From the NCBI GenBank assembly GCA_016110215.1, contig JADWQD010000001.1, positions 682,001 to 746,000 of the forward strand: a stretch of 64,000 nucleotides of DNA, written 5' to 3'. The DNA comes from Capronia americana (lineage: Eukaryota > Ascomycota > Eurotiomycetes > Chaetothyriales > Herpotrichiellaceae). Below, piece after piece: positions 54,564-64,000 of this stretch. Below the pieces are notes generated by a model. It ran no database searches. It was not told the origin of the DNA and worked only from the letters and a program-made list of their open reading frames with translations. The translations under genes and the position numbers were made by a program. The stretch's first letter is position 1. Each line of letters begins with the position of its first letter.

Positions 54564-56594
54564 CTACTTTTGCAGTCGATTTAGCTCCTCTTTGGCCCTC
54601 ATTACTGCATCTTCGGCCTGCCGTCGACTTTGTACTTCGACCTCGTCCTCGACAACACGAGTGCTATTCTCAATCAACTCCCTCATTCTCCTGACAATTC
54701 CTTTGATGACGGTCCTGCCTTCCTCGTACAGGGTATCCTCAAGCCATTTGGTGGCCTTCTGCCAGTCACCTTGCATACGCCACAACGCGTAGGTAACACC
54801 CAGCGCGGCAATTGTGCCGGCTTCGTACATGCTGCCCGGTGTGATGGAGAGGTAAGTCAGGACTGACAGACCGCCTGAAAGACCTGCCAGCGAAGCGGTC
54901 TTGAGCACGATTTGCTGTGCGGTGCTGGTCAGCTCTGCAATTGCCCGTCCCATCTGCTCGGACCGTGTCTGGGATATGGACGAGGACAAAGGAAGTGGTC
55001 GGGGGATCGGCGCCATCTTGACCTCCGCAGTTCCTGTCGTATTGACCAAGACTGGCTGCATAGGAGGCTCTGTTGCGATGTATGCCTGAGCTTGCAGGAC
55101 AGGCTCAACTTCCTTCTTACTATGCAGTGCGGATTCTGATGCCGTCAGAGCTGGTGGGGCCGGTTGTGACACCACTGGCGAAATGCCCGCCTGAGAAAGT
55201 CGACCAGATAGCTCATAAACCGCCCGTTCGGTGCGAGGTAACCAGGCGTTGGTGACGAGATCAGCGATGATCAGGCCTACATCGTCGACCCGCCAGAATA
55301 GTTTGTACCATGCCAACTTGCGCCAATTTCGTGAATCCCAAGCCGAGGTCAATCCCGATTGGAGCTCTTGATGGGCATTGCGGGAGAACTCTTCGATGGC
55401 ATCCTCGATGTTTGCGCGGCTGGCAGGACTCAGAACTCCATCTGCGTTTGACCGGGCTTCTAAAGCAGCTTGGGCTTGTAGATTGGTAGTGGCGGCCGTC
55501 AACAAAGAAGATATCAACCGCTGCACAGGCTCTGGAATTTGTCCCTCGGATTGTGCTGCTGAAGCCGAGGCAAGCCAACTTGACAGTGACGGCACGCCTG
55601 AGTCCATCCACTTGTGCTCGTAATCAGTCGCTTCGCTTATCGACCTTCGGATTGCAGCAAGACCCTCTTCGGCCTTCGTCACGTTCACCACAAAGACATG
55701 TCCTGAGTTCTTCTCCGTAGTGTCTTCCAGGTTCACGACCAAACGGACAGACTCCCGGTCTTCGAGTGCCGTGAAATTCGTAGACGCTAGCAACTCTGCC
55801 GCGATCAACAACTCATCCAACCCCCTTGCCACCACCAGGGAGCTGTGAACTGGCTGCGCGATGGCCACCTGTCTGCCGCTCGCCGCCGTAGGTGTCCCGA
55901 CCGAAGGCGACAAGAACGCGTCAGACGTTACTGTCTTCGCAGCCTGTACAAGTTCACCCGTCCGTGGACCACTGATGCTCGACACCAGAATCTCGATGTT
56001 ATTCCTGTCCAGCGCCGCCGAAGGCACATACAAGATCGGAATGCTCGTCTTGGGCCGGGGCAGATTCGAGTTCCGCGGCTGTCCGTACCGAATGATCAAC
56101 CCCCGACTGTAATCCACGTCGTCGCTCTCAGGCCGTGCCTGTGACTCTGACTGTGGCCGCGACTGTGACCGGACTAGCTCTTTCTCCCATTGTCCTTCTC
56201 CCTCCAGCGCATCCGCGAGCAATAACCTCACGAGCCTCCTTGCCGTGTCTTGCACATTCAGCCCCAGGACCGCGACTCTCGTTACGGGTGTGTCTGACTC
56301 GAGCCCCTGTAGCGCGAGTTGTAATCTGCTGAGATTCACCTGGGCCGAGGCCTTCCTTTGCACGTCGACGAGGGCATCGTATAGCGGCTTGTATCGTGCG
56401 GGGATCGGTTTCCTGCCGTTGACAGCGGTGGTGGAGGTGAGAGTCGAGGCGGGGCGACGAGTGCTAGTGCCAGCTGTTCGTCGGACTCGCAAAGGCTTCG
56501 ATGTGCGCCATGTCGTGCAGGAAGGGCAGAAGAAGGTATTATCCAGGAGGGTGTCGAGAATTCGTGGGGGGAGTGGCCTGGAACTTCTTTTCAT
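54564..56594 (-). CDS. Mitochondrial membrane protein, Mmc1-like (tentative)
   Basis: Single exon, 676 residues from the ATG at 56594; the frame upstream begins at GTG. The N-terminus is rich in Arg and Ser with a CPSC motif, as in a mitochondrial presequence. A long soluble region lies in the middle. Two hydrophobic segments near the C-terminus (LSGGLSVLTYLSI, AGTIAALGVTYALWRM) are followed by a coiled coil (RRMRELIENSTRVVEDEVEVQSRR). This matches conserved ascomycete mitochondrial proteins, and I recall the name Mmc1 for them, but I cannot confirm it here. Function unknown. Confidence 0.68.
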   Translation of the reverse strand: MKRSSRPLPPRILDTLLDNTFFCPSCTTWRTSKPLRVRRTAGTSTRRPASTLTSTTAVNGRKPIPARYKPLYDALVDVQRKASAQVNLSRLQLALQGLESDTPVTRVAVLGLNVQDTARRLVRLLLADALEGEGQWEKELVRSQSRPQSESQARPESDDVDYSRGLIIRYGQPRNSNLPRPKTSIPILYVPSAALDRNNIEILVSSISGPRTGELVQAAKTVTSDAFLSPSVGTPTAASGRQVAIAQPVHSSLVVARGLDELLIAAELLASTNFTALEDRESVRLVVNLEDTTEKNSGHVFVVNVTKAEEGLAAIRRSISEATDYEHKWMDSGVPSLSSWLASASAAQSEGQIPEPVQRLISSLLTAATTNLQAQAALEARSNADGVLSPASRANIEDAIEEFSRNAHQELQSGLTSAWDSRNWRKLAWYKLFWRVDDVGLIIADLVTNAWLPRTERAVYELSGRLSQAGISPVVSQPAPPALTASESALHSKKEVEPVLQAQAYIATEPPMQPVLVNTTGTAEVKMAPIPRPLPLSSSISQTRSEQMGRAIAELTSTAQQIVLKTASLAGLSGGLSVLTYLSITPGSMYEAGTIAALGVTYALWRMQGDWQKATKWLEDTLYEEGRTVIKGIVRRMRELIENSTRVVEDEVEVQSRRQAEDAVMRAKEELNRLQK

Positions 56595-57039
56595 GATGGG
56601 CGATATCACGGTCTTTCCGGCCTGTTGTCTGGCGGCATGCTATGCTGTGCTGCTGTTTTGAGCTCCTGCGTAGGACGGTTCAGAGTAGGTCTGCTTGTTG
56701 ACGCAATGGCGGCAGCTTCTCCAAACTCCGAGTGCCAAGAGGAGGTAAAATCACGGCGAGTTCACCCCTCTTTAGGACGAGGGCAACGCCGCCCTATACT
56801 CACCCCTGTCGCGCGAGAGCCAGGGTGCACCCGGGTGAGTCGTCACCCGTGTCTCATCTTCCGTAGGGGCCGCGACGCCTCGCGCCTAGCTGACGATCGA
56901 CTCGGGCTCGCCTCTATAGAGAAGGAGGTGGCCTTTATTATTAACCCTTTAAATGTACTATTATAAACCAGTTAAACGGGAGGAGCTATTTAAAAGCGAC
57001 GCTACGAAGTTTCGGCTCCCAAGGTGTGGCCGTTAGAAA
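56595..57039. other. Intergenic with AT-rich insert
   Basis: A GC-rich part (56760-56920) gives way sharply to a TA-rich block (about 56930-57000, TTATTATTAACCC...). This is a compositional step as in mobile-element debris; no ORF or terminal repeat was found. Confidence 0.4.
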
Positions 57040-57898
57040 CTAGGTAAGGTTCTCCTTGAAAAAGTCCAACGCGAGCCTGTAACCCTCATGATAGGCAGAC
57101 CTGGCTTGCGGATTCTCCAGGTCGGCTCGCGCACTCATGAACCCATGTGCCTGATCCCCGAAATGCTCGACTTGCTTCTTCACGTTCAGTCGCGTGCTGT
57201 ACTGCTTTACTTGGTCCTCTGATTCCTCCTCGCTCGCCAAGATCATCATTGGAATCTTCGCCTTCTCGGCTTCAGATGGATCGATCCGTGCGGGACTTGT
57301 CTGCACTGCGGCCTCGAATCTAGCGTCTGTGCCTGCTAGAATGCTGGCCATCTTGCCGCCCCAGCAGTAGCCGATGACGCCCCATGTCTTGATATTACGA
57401 TTGAACGTCTCTGCCGCGTCCAGCAAACGTTCGATCTTGGGCAAATGCTGGGATGGCGCGGCGGAGGTCCACCACTGGTCGAGCTTCTCCTTTTTGTCGT
57501 CGTCATCTGGGGGATACCACGAGATTTGGGCGGGATTGCCATCAAAGAAATCAGGCATAAACACCTGATACGGGTGCTGAGCCTCGCTGAAGGCAAGGAT
57601 GTCGGCGCCCTGGATCGTCTGAGGATAGAAGCCGAAGATGTCGTATATCGCGAAAATGGCCTTGTCTGCAGACGCTGGCCCAGTCACATCTGGTATGTTG
57701 CGTTAGCTGAAAGAGACCATACGCTCTCCAGCCACCTACATGTCTTGATACCGTCCAAGTCGATATATCTGCCCTTCGGACTGTAACTGTCGCCCGTCTT
57801 CGGTGGAGCTCGCGACCTATTCTATCAGATACGTTTTCACGACTAGGGTGGGTCGATCGCAATACGTACTTGCAGCAGGCTTGACCCAGTGTCGACAT
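57040..57898 (-). CDS. Dienelactone hydrolase family protein
   Basis: Exons 57870-57898 (29 nt), 57740-57816, 57040-57689 (756 nt, 251 residues). Splicing joins MSTLGQACC to KSRAPPKTGDSYSPKGRYIDLDGIKTYVTGP, the usual fungal N-terminus. YDIFGFYPQTIQGADILA and the nucleophile elbow GYCWGGK (Cys144) are typical, with HGFMSARADL carrying the histidine. The prototype hydrolyses dienelactone in aromatic degradation; many fungal members act on other esters. It lies next to a monocarboxylate-type transporter. Confidence 0.92.
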
Positions 57899-58690
57899 TT
57901 TTATATATTCCCACGTCGGCTATAGGAACTTGCTCTGCGTACTGATTTGCCCTGTACCGCCAAACCCAAACAACAACCGGCGTGTCAACCTGGTAACTCG
58001 AATTTTAGAAAGGAGTTTGGATGTCGATATTCTAAACCATTGCCATTTTATTGGGTAAGCTTCGCTTAATTTATCCCCCTTTGTCGATATTCTAGTTGCC
58101 TGAATTGGTCACGTCGGTTGCATCGGCGACCAGATCGCTGCGGTTCGGGTCTGTGGCGGTAAATTTGAGGAAGATGTGGACCATGCTTCCATGGGAGGTG
58201 TCTTCTTGGTGCTCTCTTAGGGGACACCCCCCGCCACGTCGGCAAGGATTTGAGCCAGCAACGCTCCTCTGGCCCCTACCCATGACGAGCCCGTCCGAGC
58301 AGTCCAACTGGGCCGGTCAGACTACGTTACGTTTCCGGTCGGATACGCCCGACCTGTGCCCTGCACTACGTCTGAAATACCGGAAACGCTTAGACAAGAA
58401 CCGAACACGCCCTGGCAGCTTCTTCCTCGAGAGGAGTCGGACGAAGCATCTTCCACAATGCATTCGGCGGCACTCAAAGCTGGATTCTCGCGTGAGAGTA
58501 GTTGTCACGGTGCGCTCAAGTGCTCAATGACGGAATGTCCAATACCCTTCGATACGCCCAATTAGTGCCTAAAACGGAGCATTCTCCAGTAGCCACGGAC
58601 AGCTTTTGTCGAGGATGTTCTCAGCTCGTTCGCCATGCCGTGAATGCCGCCGTCAGACAAGGTCGGGCATGAGCGTAGCACTGGCAAGCA
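57899..58690. other. Intergenic with 13-bp direct repeat
   Basis: TGTCGATATTCTA occurs at 58022-58034 and 58082-58094, 60 bp apart, the pattern of a short insertion or duplication. No gene. Confidence 0.5.
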
Positions 58691-60161
58691 CTAAGCTTTC
58701 CACTTCCAGCTCCCTTCTGTCCTCATCTCTATTCTTACCCATGCGGCGGCTAGGGTCGCTGCGATGTATAGCACGCCCACCATAACCGCAGTATCCTGAT
58801 ACTTCGACGGCGATGTCAGCGCCTCCGACCTTGGAATCATCAGCCCAGCTGTCGGAGTTCCAACCAGTGTCGCCATCCCGCGAATCATGTACAAAGCACC
58901 ATTGACACTGGCAAAGTTCTGCACCCCAAACAGGTCGATGATGGATGCAGGGAAGAGTGACGTATATGCACTGGCAAAGGCACCGTACAAAATCGTAAAA
59001 GCAATGAACAAGCCTCTCTCTGCTCTTCCGTCGGTCGCAAGAACGGATGGGAGCCAAAAGCCGAGCACTGAAACTGCGCTTATCAAAGTTGTGGCGAAGA
59101 GGATATTCAATCGTCCCAGCCGATCGGCTGCGTAGCCAATAGCGATTTTTCCAATGAAGTTTGCGGCGTTACTGATCGCAATAAAGCTGGCAGACGTACT
59201 CTCGCTGTAGCCGAGGGCAGTGGCGTACGAGGCGTAGAAGAAAAGTGGCACGGCGTAGGCGGCAGATTGCAGGACGGCTCCGACGGCTTGCACAAGAAAT
59301 TTCCGCGACCGAGCGATGCGCCAGTTGACCAGCGGTATGTCGAACAGTCGAAACCTACGCCGTCGTGACGTGGAAATAGAAATAGTTCGGCGGTACCCAG
59401 GTTCCCAATCCATCGCGTACCCACCAGCTGAAAGAAGCATCAGAGAAATGGCCGCAGTGATCCGCAGAGCGTTACGAAAGCCAACCGCAGCGTTCATTGC
59501 CCGTATAGTAGGTGCCCATATCACGCCTCCGATCCCGGTGCCGGATACAATGACCCCCAGAGCTAGGCCACGTCGCTTGTCGAACCAAGTCGGCGACACC
59601 GTCACTGCGGGTATGAACACCATACTGGTGCCAATTCCCACAATTATTCCCTGTGTGATCATAAACTGCCAGGTCTTTTCACTTACTGAGGCCAGGAAAA
59701 GCCCCATGGAAAAGACGAATGCGCCTCCGATCACAATATAGCGAGGGTGATACAACTTACACCCAGCAGAGACAAATGGCCCAAGCATGGTCATCAAAGA
59801 GATTGCCAAGGTGCCGATGAGATCGATTTCCGCTGAAGAAGCGCCCGTGAAGGGAGTGGAGGGGGTTTTAGCCATCGCCTCGTAAAGGGCCTGGTAGACG
59901 CCGTACGAGAAGGTGAGGCCACAGCCGGTGAGGATGAGAATGAAGCCGGCAAGGCAGATCATTATGGATCGTCTGTGCGATGCTTCAAATTAGCCAACCT
60001 GCCCTTCTTCCGATCGAACCAGAAGAGGGATCTGGCGTTGCTCACATGCTGAACTCGTCTTTGGGCGGCGGCGAATCGATAGGGTTTGCCACATTGTCCT
60101 CCGCTAGCACCTTCTGAGGCGCCAGCTCAATGGGTGATCCTGCTGGCGAAGCGGGCGCCAT
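58691..60161 (-). CDS. MFS monocarboxylate-transporter-like permease
   Basis: Exons 60046-60161 and 58691-59972 (1398 nt, 465 residues). Exon 1 encodes the cytosolic tail MAPASPAGSPIEL...PPKDEFSM, and the intron (GTGAGC, CACAG) joins it to SIRSIMICLAGFILILTGCGLTFSYGVYQ, the first membrane segment of MCT-type carriers. GIIVGIGTSMVFIPAVTVSPTWFDKRRGLALG and IGYAADRLGRLN are family motifs. Twelve membrane segments are expected. It probably moves a carboxylate or related small molecule. Upstream of a dienelactone hydrolase on the same strand. Confidence 0.88.
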
Positions 60162-63100
60162 GAGAGGCAGAGTAACTAAAATTCACTGTCTGGCGGTAGT
60201 AGACACGAATCGTGGCACAAAATGTACCTATTGCAAATCTGGCTCGGCGCAGGTTACGGTCGCTTGATGAACGGGACGGATGGTCAGAATCGAAGCGGTA
60301 CTGCCGTTGAACCATTTATCCGCATTCCACCTACGCCGTCACTGCTCAGGCGTGTTCAGTGACTCGCAGATTCACGGATTGTGACCAGGTGGGTGGAAAT
60401 AGAGGCCACCACGAAAATGGCTCTTTGGGTCGCGTTTGCCTTTGTGACCATAACTTACCTGGAATCTCCAGGGAGTCCATTGCTTCTTTCACTGCCTCCA
60501 ATTGCAAGACGACAAATTTGAGGGTAATCTCGGTGGCGCTGCCACCCCTTGATCGGGAAGCTAGACATCCCATATTGGGTCGCGTTCCGGGGTTAAGAAT
60601 GGGGAGCTTGCATATAAGCTCGGCCCGAAAGAGGTCTGCGCCCTTCGATCCTCGCAAAATTCAATAAGCCAGCAGCGCATGAAGGGCGTTTTCAAGCTCA
60701 GTCTCGGCTAGATGGCAGATTTTTGGCGCCGAAATCGACATTTGATGACGAAGGTGTGCTCGAAACCATGGATATCCCGACTCCGGATATGCTTCCAACC
60801 CACTTTGGGAGATTGAAGCACCGAGCAAACTGCTGGTGAATGTATCATAATCGAGATATAGCCGGGGAGTACCACCATCTGGAGGGATCTCGTCATAGTC
60901 TAACAACTAGGCCTGTGTCGGTGATGTTGCAGGACTGCCATCGGTGCGAGAACATTTCCCGAAATGCCCTTGACTGGCAATGCAACCGAGCTTCACCATA
61001 TTCGCAATGTCAGGACCCAGTGAATGCAATGAGGTTGAAAGGTTGCGTTCCCGACCCTAGAACCTTTCCAAACCCAGGAACCGGTTCCTACCTCGCTAAA
61101 GGTCTTTGGCATTACAGCTACAGGCTTAACTTGACTTGACTTGACTTAAATCAATTGGCCCTGCATCGAATTTTTGCTTTACTGCGTGGCAACCACGCGT
61201 CAGATCAGAGTCGCTCAAGGCGGATCGATTCCTTGAGAAGATTATTTCTTTAGAGGTCGAGCTTTTGGAGAGCGCAGGGATTTTGGAGCACCTGATGACA
61301 CGGAGTTGGATGAAAGGGCTGTGTTTCTTTAACATTACCGACCAACGACCGGTACTGTTGCCATGGACACAGAATCTCTGCAATGGCTTAGGGTTAGGAA
61401 AGAGATCTCGTCCATGTCCTATCAATTTCCAAAGCCCTAGCGATCAGGACTGCATCCCGAATGGTAGCATCGAAGTCGTCGACGACAATGCCTTCTTTAA
61501 GCCGGTTTATACTTAATGAAGTGAGCCTTTGAGAAGAGAGAAACTTTCCCCAACAGTAGCCAAGGGCAATCCATTACTTCAGTGTATGCCCCAGTGCGAT
61601 TTCCACGAGAACGGGATTTCGTCCTTCATCGCTGACATGGAGAAGCGGGCCACTGTTGTCCACTCAGCCACATTAGGTGTTGAGCAATCATCGTACTCTA
61701 TGCAAGTATGGAGCCATGTCGCTGCGAGTTCTGTACAAGTTGGACTACCTGGATCACGATGCTATTGACGCAGTGGGCGTAATGGAAGCTCGAGGGGATC
61801 ATCAACCATGCCTTATACACCCTTTTTGTTAGCGAATAGCAAGGTTGCAAATCTCCCAGTCGCAATTTCGCAGAAAATGACTCACTGTTGCTAATACTCA
61901 CGTCGAGATCACATAGCTTAATCAAACCTTCTTCGGGGTAACAAAAGAAGTCCGTATTGTTGGTTCCCGTTCCTTGTGCAGGACGACAGGGAGATCGCCT
62001 GCGATTTCCTTAGCCTCGACTCCTTTATGCTTGAACGCGGTAGAAATCAGCCCGCATAGCCCACAGCCAGAAGATGCTGACTGCTGTGCCATATGAATAT
62101 TATCGCAATCTTTACTACTGATTAGGGTGATTGTGCAACTTTCTTAGTAGTCAGTAGGATTATACGCAAATCAAATCTCTTGCAGCGTGCGCAGAAGTGT
62201 ATGATTCAGTTGTAACCTCGCAACAGTAGGTGCCACTCATCAAGTTAGACAAGTCCTTGCAGGCGCAGGGAAGAGGGTCGATCGTTAAGAAGTGGTCTTA
62301 GACTCGGTTTTCTGGAGCTCGTGGAGGTTAAATTCTCCGCATGTAAGATCTGTTGACACAAACCCCGTTATTAACTTGTAATACAGGTGTTAGCTGCACA
62401 TTAGACCCAAGGAGCTTTGACCTATGCGGCTCAATCGGCGAGGCTGTGAGGCTGGGGAGGATACGTAGAGGCAGGGGGAAGTGAGAAATGGATTGACACG
62501 GAATTCAGTGACTTCTGGCTAGCAAGGTCTTGGCGCCGCGGTCCAGACTGCTGATCGTGTCTAAAGCGTTCTGAAAGATTTGCTCGAATTAAAAAAATGG
62601 ATGGCCTATCTAGCCCGCGCAGGTATGTCCTATCGCGGTGCTACACGTACGACGGTCAAAGCGCATTTTCTGCAAAGAAGTCTTCCAAGAGTATAGTAAA
62701 AGCAGATTGCCCTGCAAAACTGTAACGATTGTTTGATCACCACTAACATATCCGTTATGATGAGCTCGCAGGCTTGTCTGAGCTACACGGACTCGAGAAG
62801 CTCTATCAACCACACGGCAGGCTCACATAGAACGCCGACGTCATCCTCACTAAGACGAGTCAAAACAGGGAGAGTAATTTGCCAGGCTCTGTAGGATAGC
62901 CAAGAAAAATTGGTTTAAAAATTGCGAGGCTACCAGCTCCTCCGAGCACCCTTTGTAACCAAGGAGAACCTTTCCAAGGGAAGCCCGTGGAAATAAAGCA
63001 GAGGTTGCTTGGAGAAGGGACTGTTTGTGACTGCCGATGGAGGTCCCAACAACTGCAACTACTCAGACATGCCGCTGGTCAATGCGCTCTTCTTCAATCA

Positions 63101-63399
63101 AAACCTAGCGCATGCCTGTACGCAGAACCCGGATGGGCTCGACTCATATTGGCCCAATGAAGTGCGTGAGGGATGGCATGACAGACGACTGCGTGGAGAT
63201 GCGCTATGAGTCGGATTACCTTGGCGAGAAGACCTACAGTAACGCAGAGTCTGAGCGGAGGAGTCGGAGGAAATGGCAGAGTGAGTCAACGTGCTAGCAC
63301 TATCCTGCGGATCCAGGAAAACCTGATGGTAGGTGCTACTGTCTAAGGGGTATGCGAACTCAAGGGACGATGGATTGTCATGTATGTGCCAGATCCATT
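60162..63399. other. Gene-poor stretch with broken ORF relic
   Basis: More than 3 kb of low coding potential, more AT-rich than the left half of the window, with many short frames on both strands. A CTTGA repeat (61128-61147) occurs. Only the relic at 60459-60902 has exon-like features. Confidence 0.5.
60459..60902 (-). pseudogene. Exon-like ORF with internal stop (relic, family unknown)
   Basis: An open frame of about 148 codons lies between a TAG acceptor-like site (60903) and a perfect GTAAGT donor (60453-60458), broken only by one TGA at 60661-60663 where context (AY-stop-ILRGSKGADLF) suggests a lost Trp. The residues (YDEIPPDGGTPRLYLDY, PESGYPWFRAHLRHQM) look protein-like but match no family I recognise. 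Confidence 0.35.
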
Positions 63400-64000
63400 T
63401 TATACGAATCTGTCCGTAGAATGAATCGGGTAGTATGTGAAGAATGCGAAGGCGACAGCACTCTGCACAGCAATAAGAAAAGCTCCGATACCAAATGCAC
63501 CTTGCACATCCTTCTTCAGCATAGTCCAAAGCAATGCTACCAGTAGTGACAGGACTACGGTACACACCGTTATCCAAATAATCGCGATTCCGTTTGGAGC
63601 TTCGATAATATGAATCCCCCAGCCAATGACTTGACTAGGATAGGGTGCTGTACACTGTTTAGCAAGTATGCTGTCACTGAGTTTCTTTGGTAGTCGCCTC
63701 AGCCAGTTGTCCTGGACGTGGGTCCTCTTCGATTTCAGGAAATGAAGGAAGACGTCGCTGGGGATGCGGTATGGAGGCGGGTCAAATTCCCATCTTTTGG
63801 CGTCTAGCTCAACCTGTGAGGGAAAGGCTGACGGCGATTGGCGTATGTAAATTATGCCGTCCTCTACGCAGAACTTTGAACGTCAACAACAGTGCTATTG
63901 GGTCAACGAAGAGATGTCTTACTTCAACATAGTCCACTCGAGCCGGTCTGAACAAACCTAACTTGTGCGTCAATAGGCGGCAACGTGTTGTATCGTATGC
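63400..64000 (-). CDS. Fungal membrane protein, C-terminal part (runs off right edge)
   Basis: Last exon 63400-63813 and part of the preceding exon, 63923 to beyond 64000, joined by GTAAGA and CACAG. The C-terminus ends VIGWGIHIIEAPNGIAIIWITVCTVVLSLLVALLW, then KDVQGAFGIGAFLIAVQSAVAFAFFTYY: two membrane segments around a GIHIIE/GFGIG core found in many uncharacterised fungal proteins, often with N-terminal ligand or kinase-like parts. Upstream residues (VDYVE, RWEFDPPPYRIPSDVFLHFL) are soluble. Function unknown; the N-terminus is outside the window. Confidence 0.75.

Noticed and set aside
58205..58300. Minus-strand tRNA suggested by GGCTCAAATCC
   Set aside because: No acceptor-stem partner and poor anticodon arm.

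Overview
The window is nuclear DNA of a filamentous ascomycete (Pezizomycotina; Eurotiomycetes or Chaetothyriales-like is my guess, not proven). The evidence is short spliceosomal introns of about 48-110 nt with GT..AG ends, fungal-only families (Byr4, CipC, TRI12-type MFS, Zn2Cys6 and DUF3425 regulators) and monocistronic genes separated by a few hundred bases. I traced exon-intron structures by hand, using donor and acceptor sites plus family conservation; every CDS below stays in frame through its listed exons unless marked as a pseudogene.

Layout. 1-4272: SEY1 (5' half, cut by the window edge), a zinc-ribbon-like hypothetical protein and a complex I twin-CX9C subunit. 5048-18578: a compact seven-gene group that looks like a catabolic or tailoring cluster. 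It holds a lipocalin-like protein, a beta-hydroxyacid dehydrogenase, an Ldh_2-type dehydrogenase, a Baeyer-Villiger monooxygenase, a Zn2Cys6 regulator, a metallo-beta-lactamase-fold hydrolase and a TRI12-like exporter. It contains no PKS, NRPS or terpene synthase. A 44-bp direct repeat (43/44 identical) lies just outside each end (4392-4435 and 18829-18872). CCGR boxes spaced exactly 4 nt apart recur in its promoters. 19354-29896: an A/B-barrel protein, a decayed phosphoketolase pseudogene divergent from an intact acetate kinase, a secreted alpha/beta hydrolase and a membrane protein with a large ectodomain.

29897-46118: a tRNA-like or structured-RNA tract, a bZIP-like DUF3425 regulator, an intronless DUF1398 gene of bacterial type, a secreted alkaline phosphatase, a membrane-anchored GH43 protein, a 3-dehydroshikimate dehydratase, a small secreted cysteine-rich protein and a second ectodomain membrane protein. 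47124-60161: core genes (Byr4-like septation regulator, XRCC4-like NHEJ factor, CipC-like protein, an esterase-fold protein lacking its catalytic triad, a mitochondrial membrane protein), then a dienelactone hydrolase and a monocarboxylate-transporter-like MFS. 60162-63399 is gene-poor with a broken exon-like ORF. A membrane-protein gene enters from the right edge (63400-64000, minus strand).

How genes may work together (inference): in the bracketed cluster the monooxygenase would turn a ketone into an ester or lactone, the metallo-hydrolase would open it, the two dehydrogenases would oxidise the hydroxy-acid product, the exporter would move substrate or product, and the Zn2Cys6 protein would control expression. 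The broken phosphoketolase beside an intact acetate kinase suggests that the acetyl-phosphate supply route has been lost or is met by another copy.
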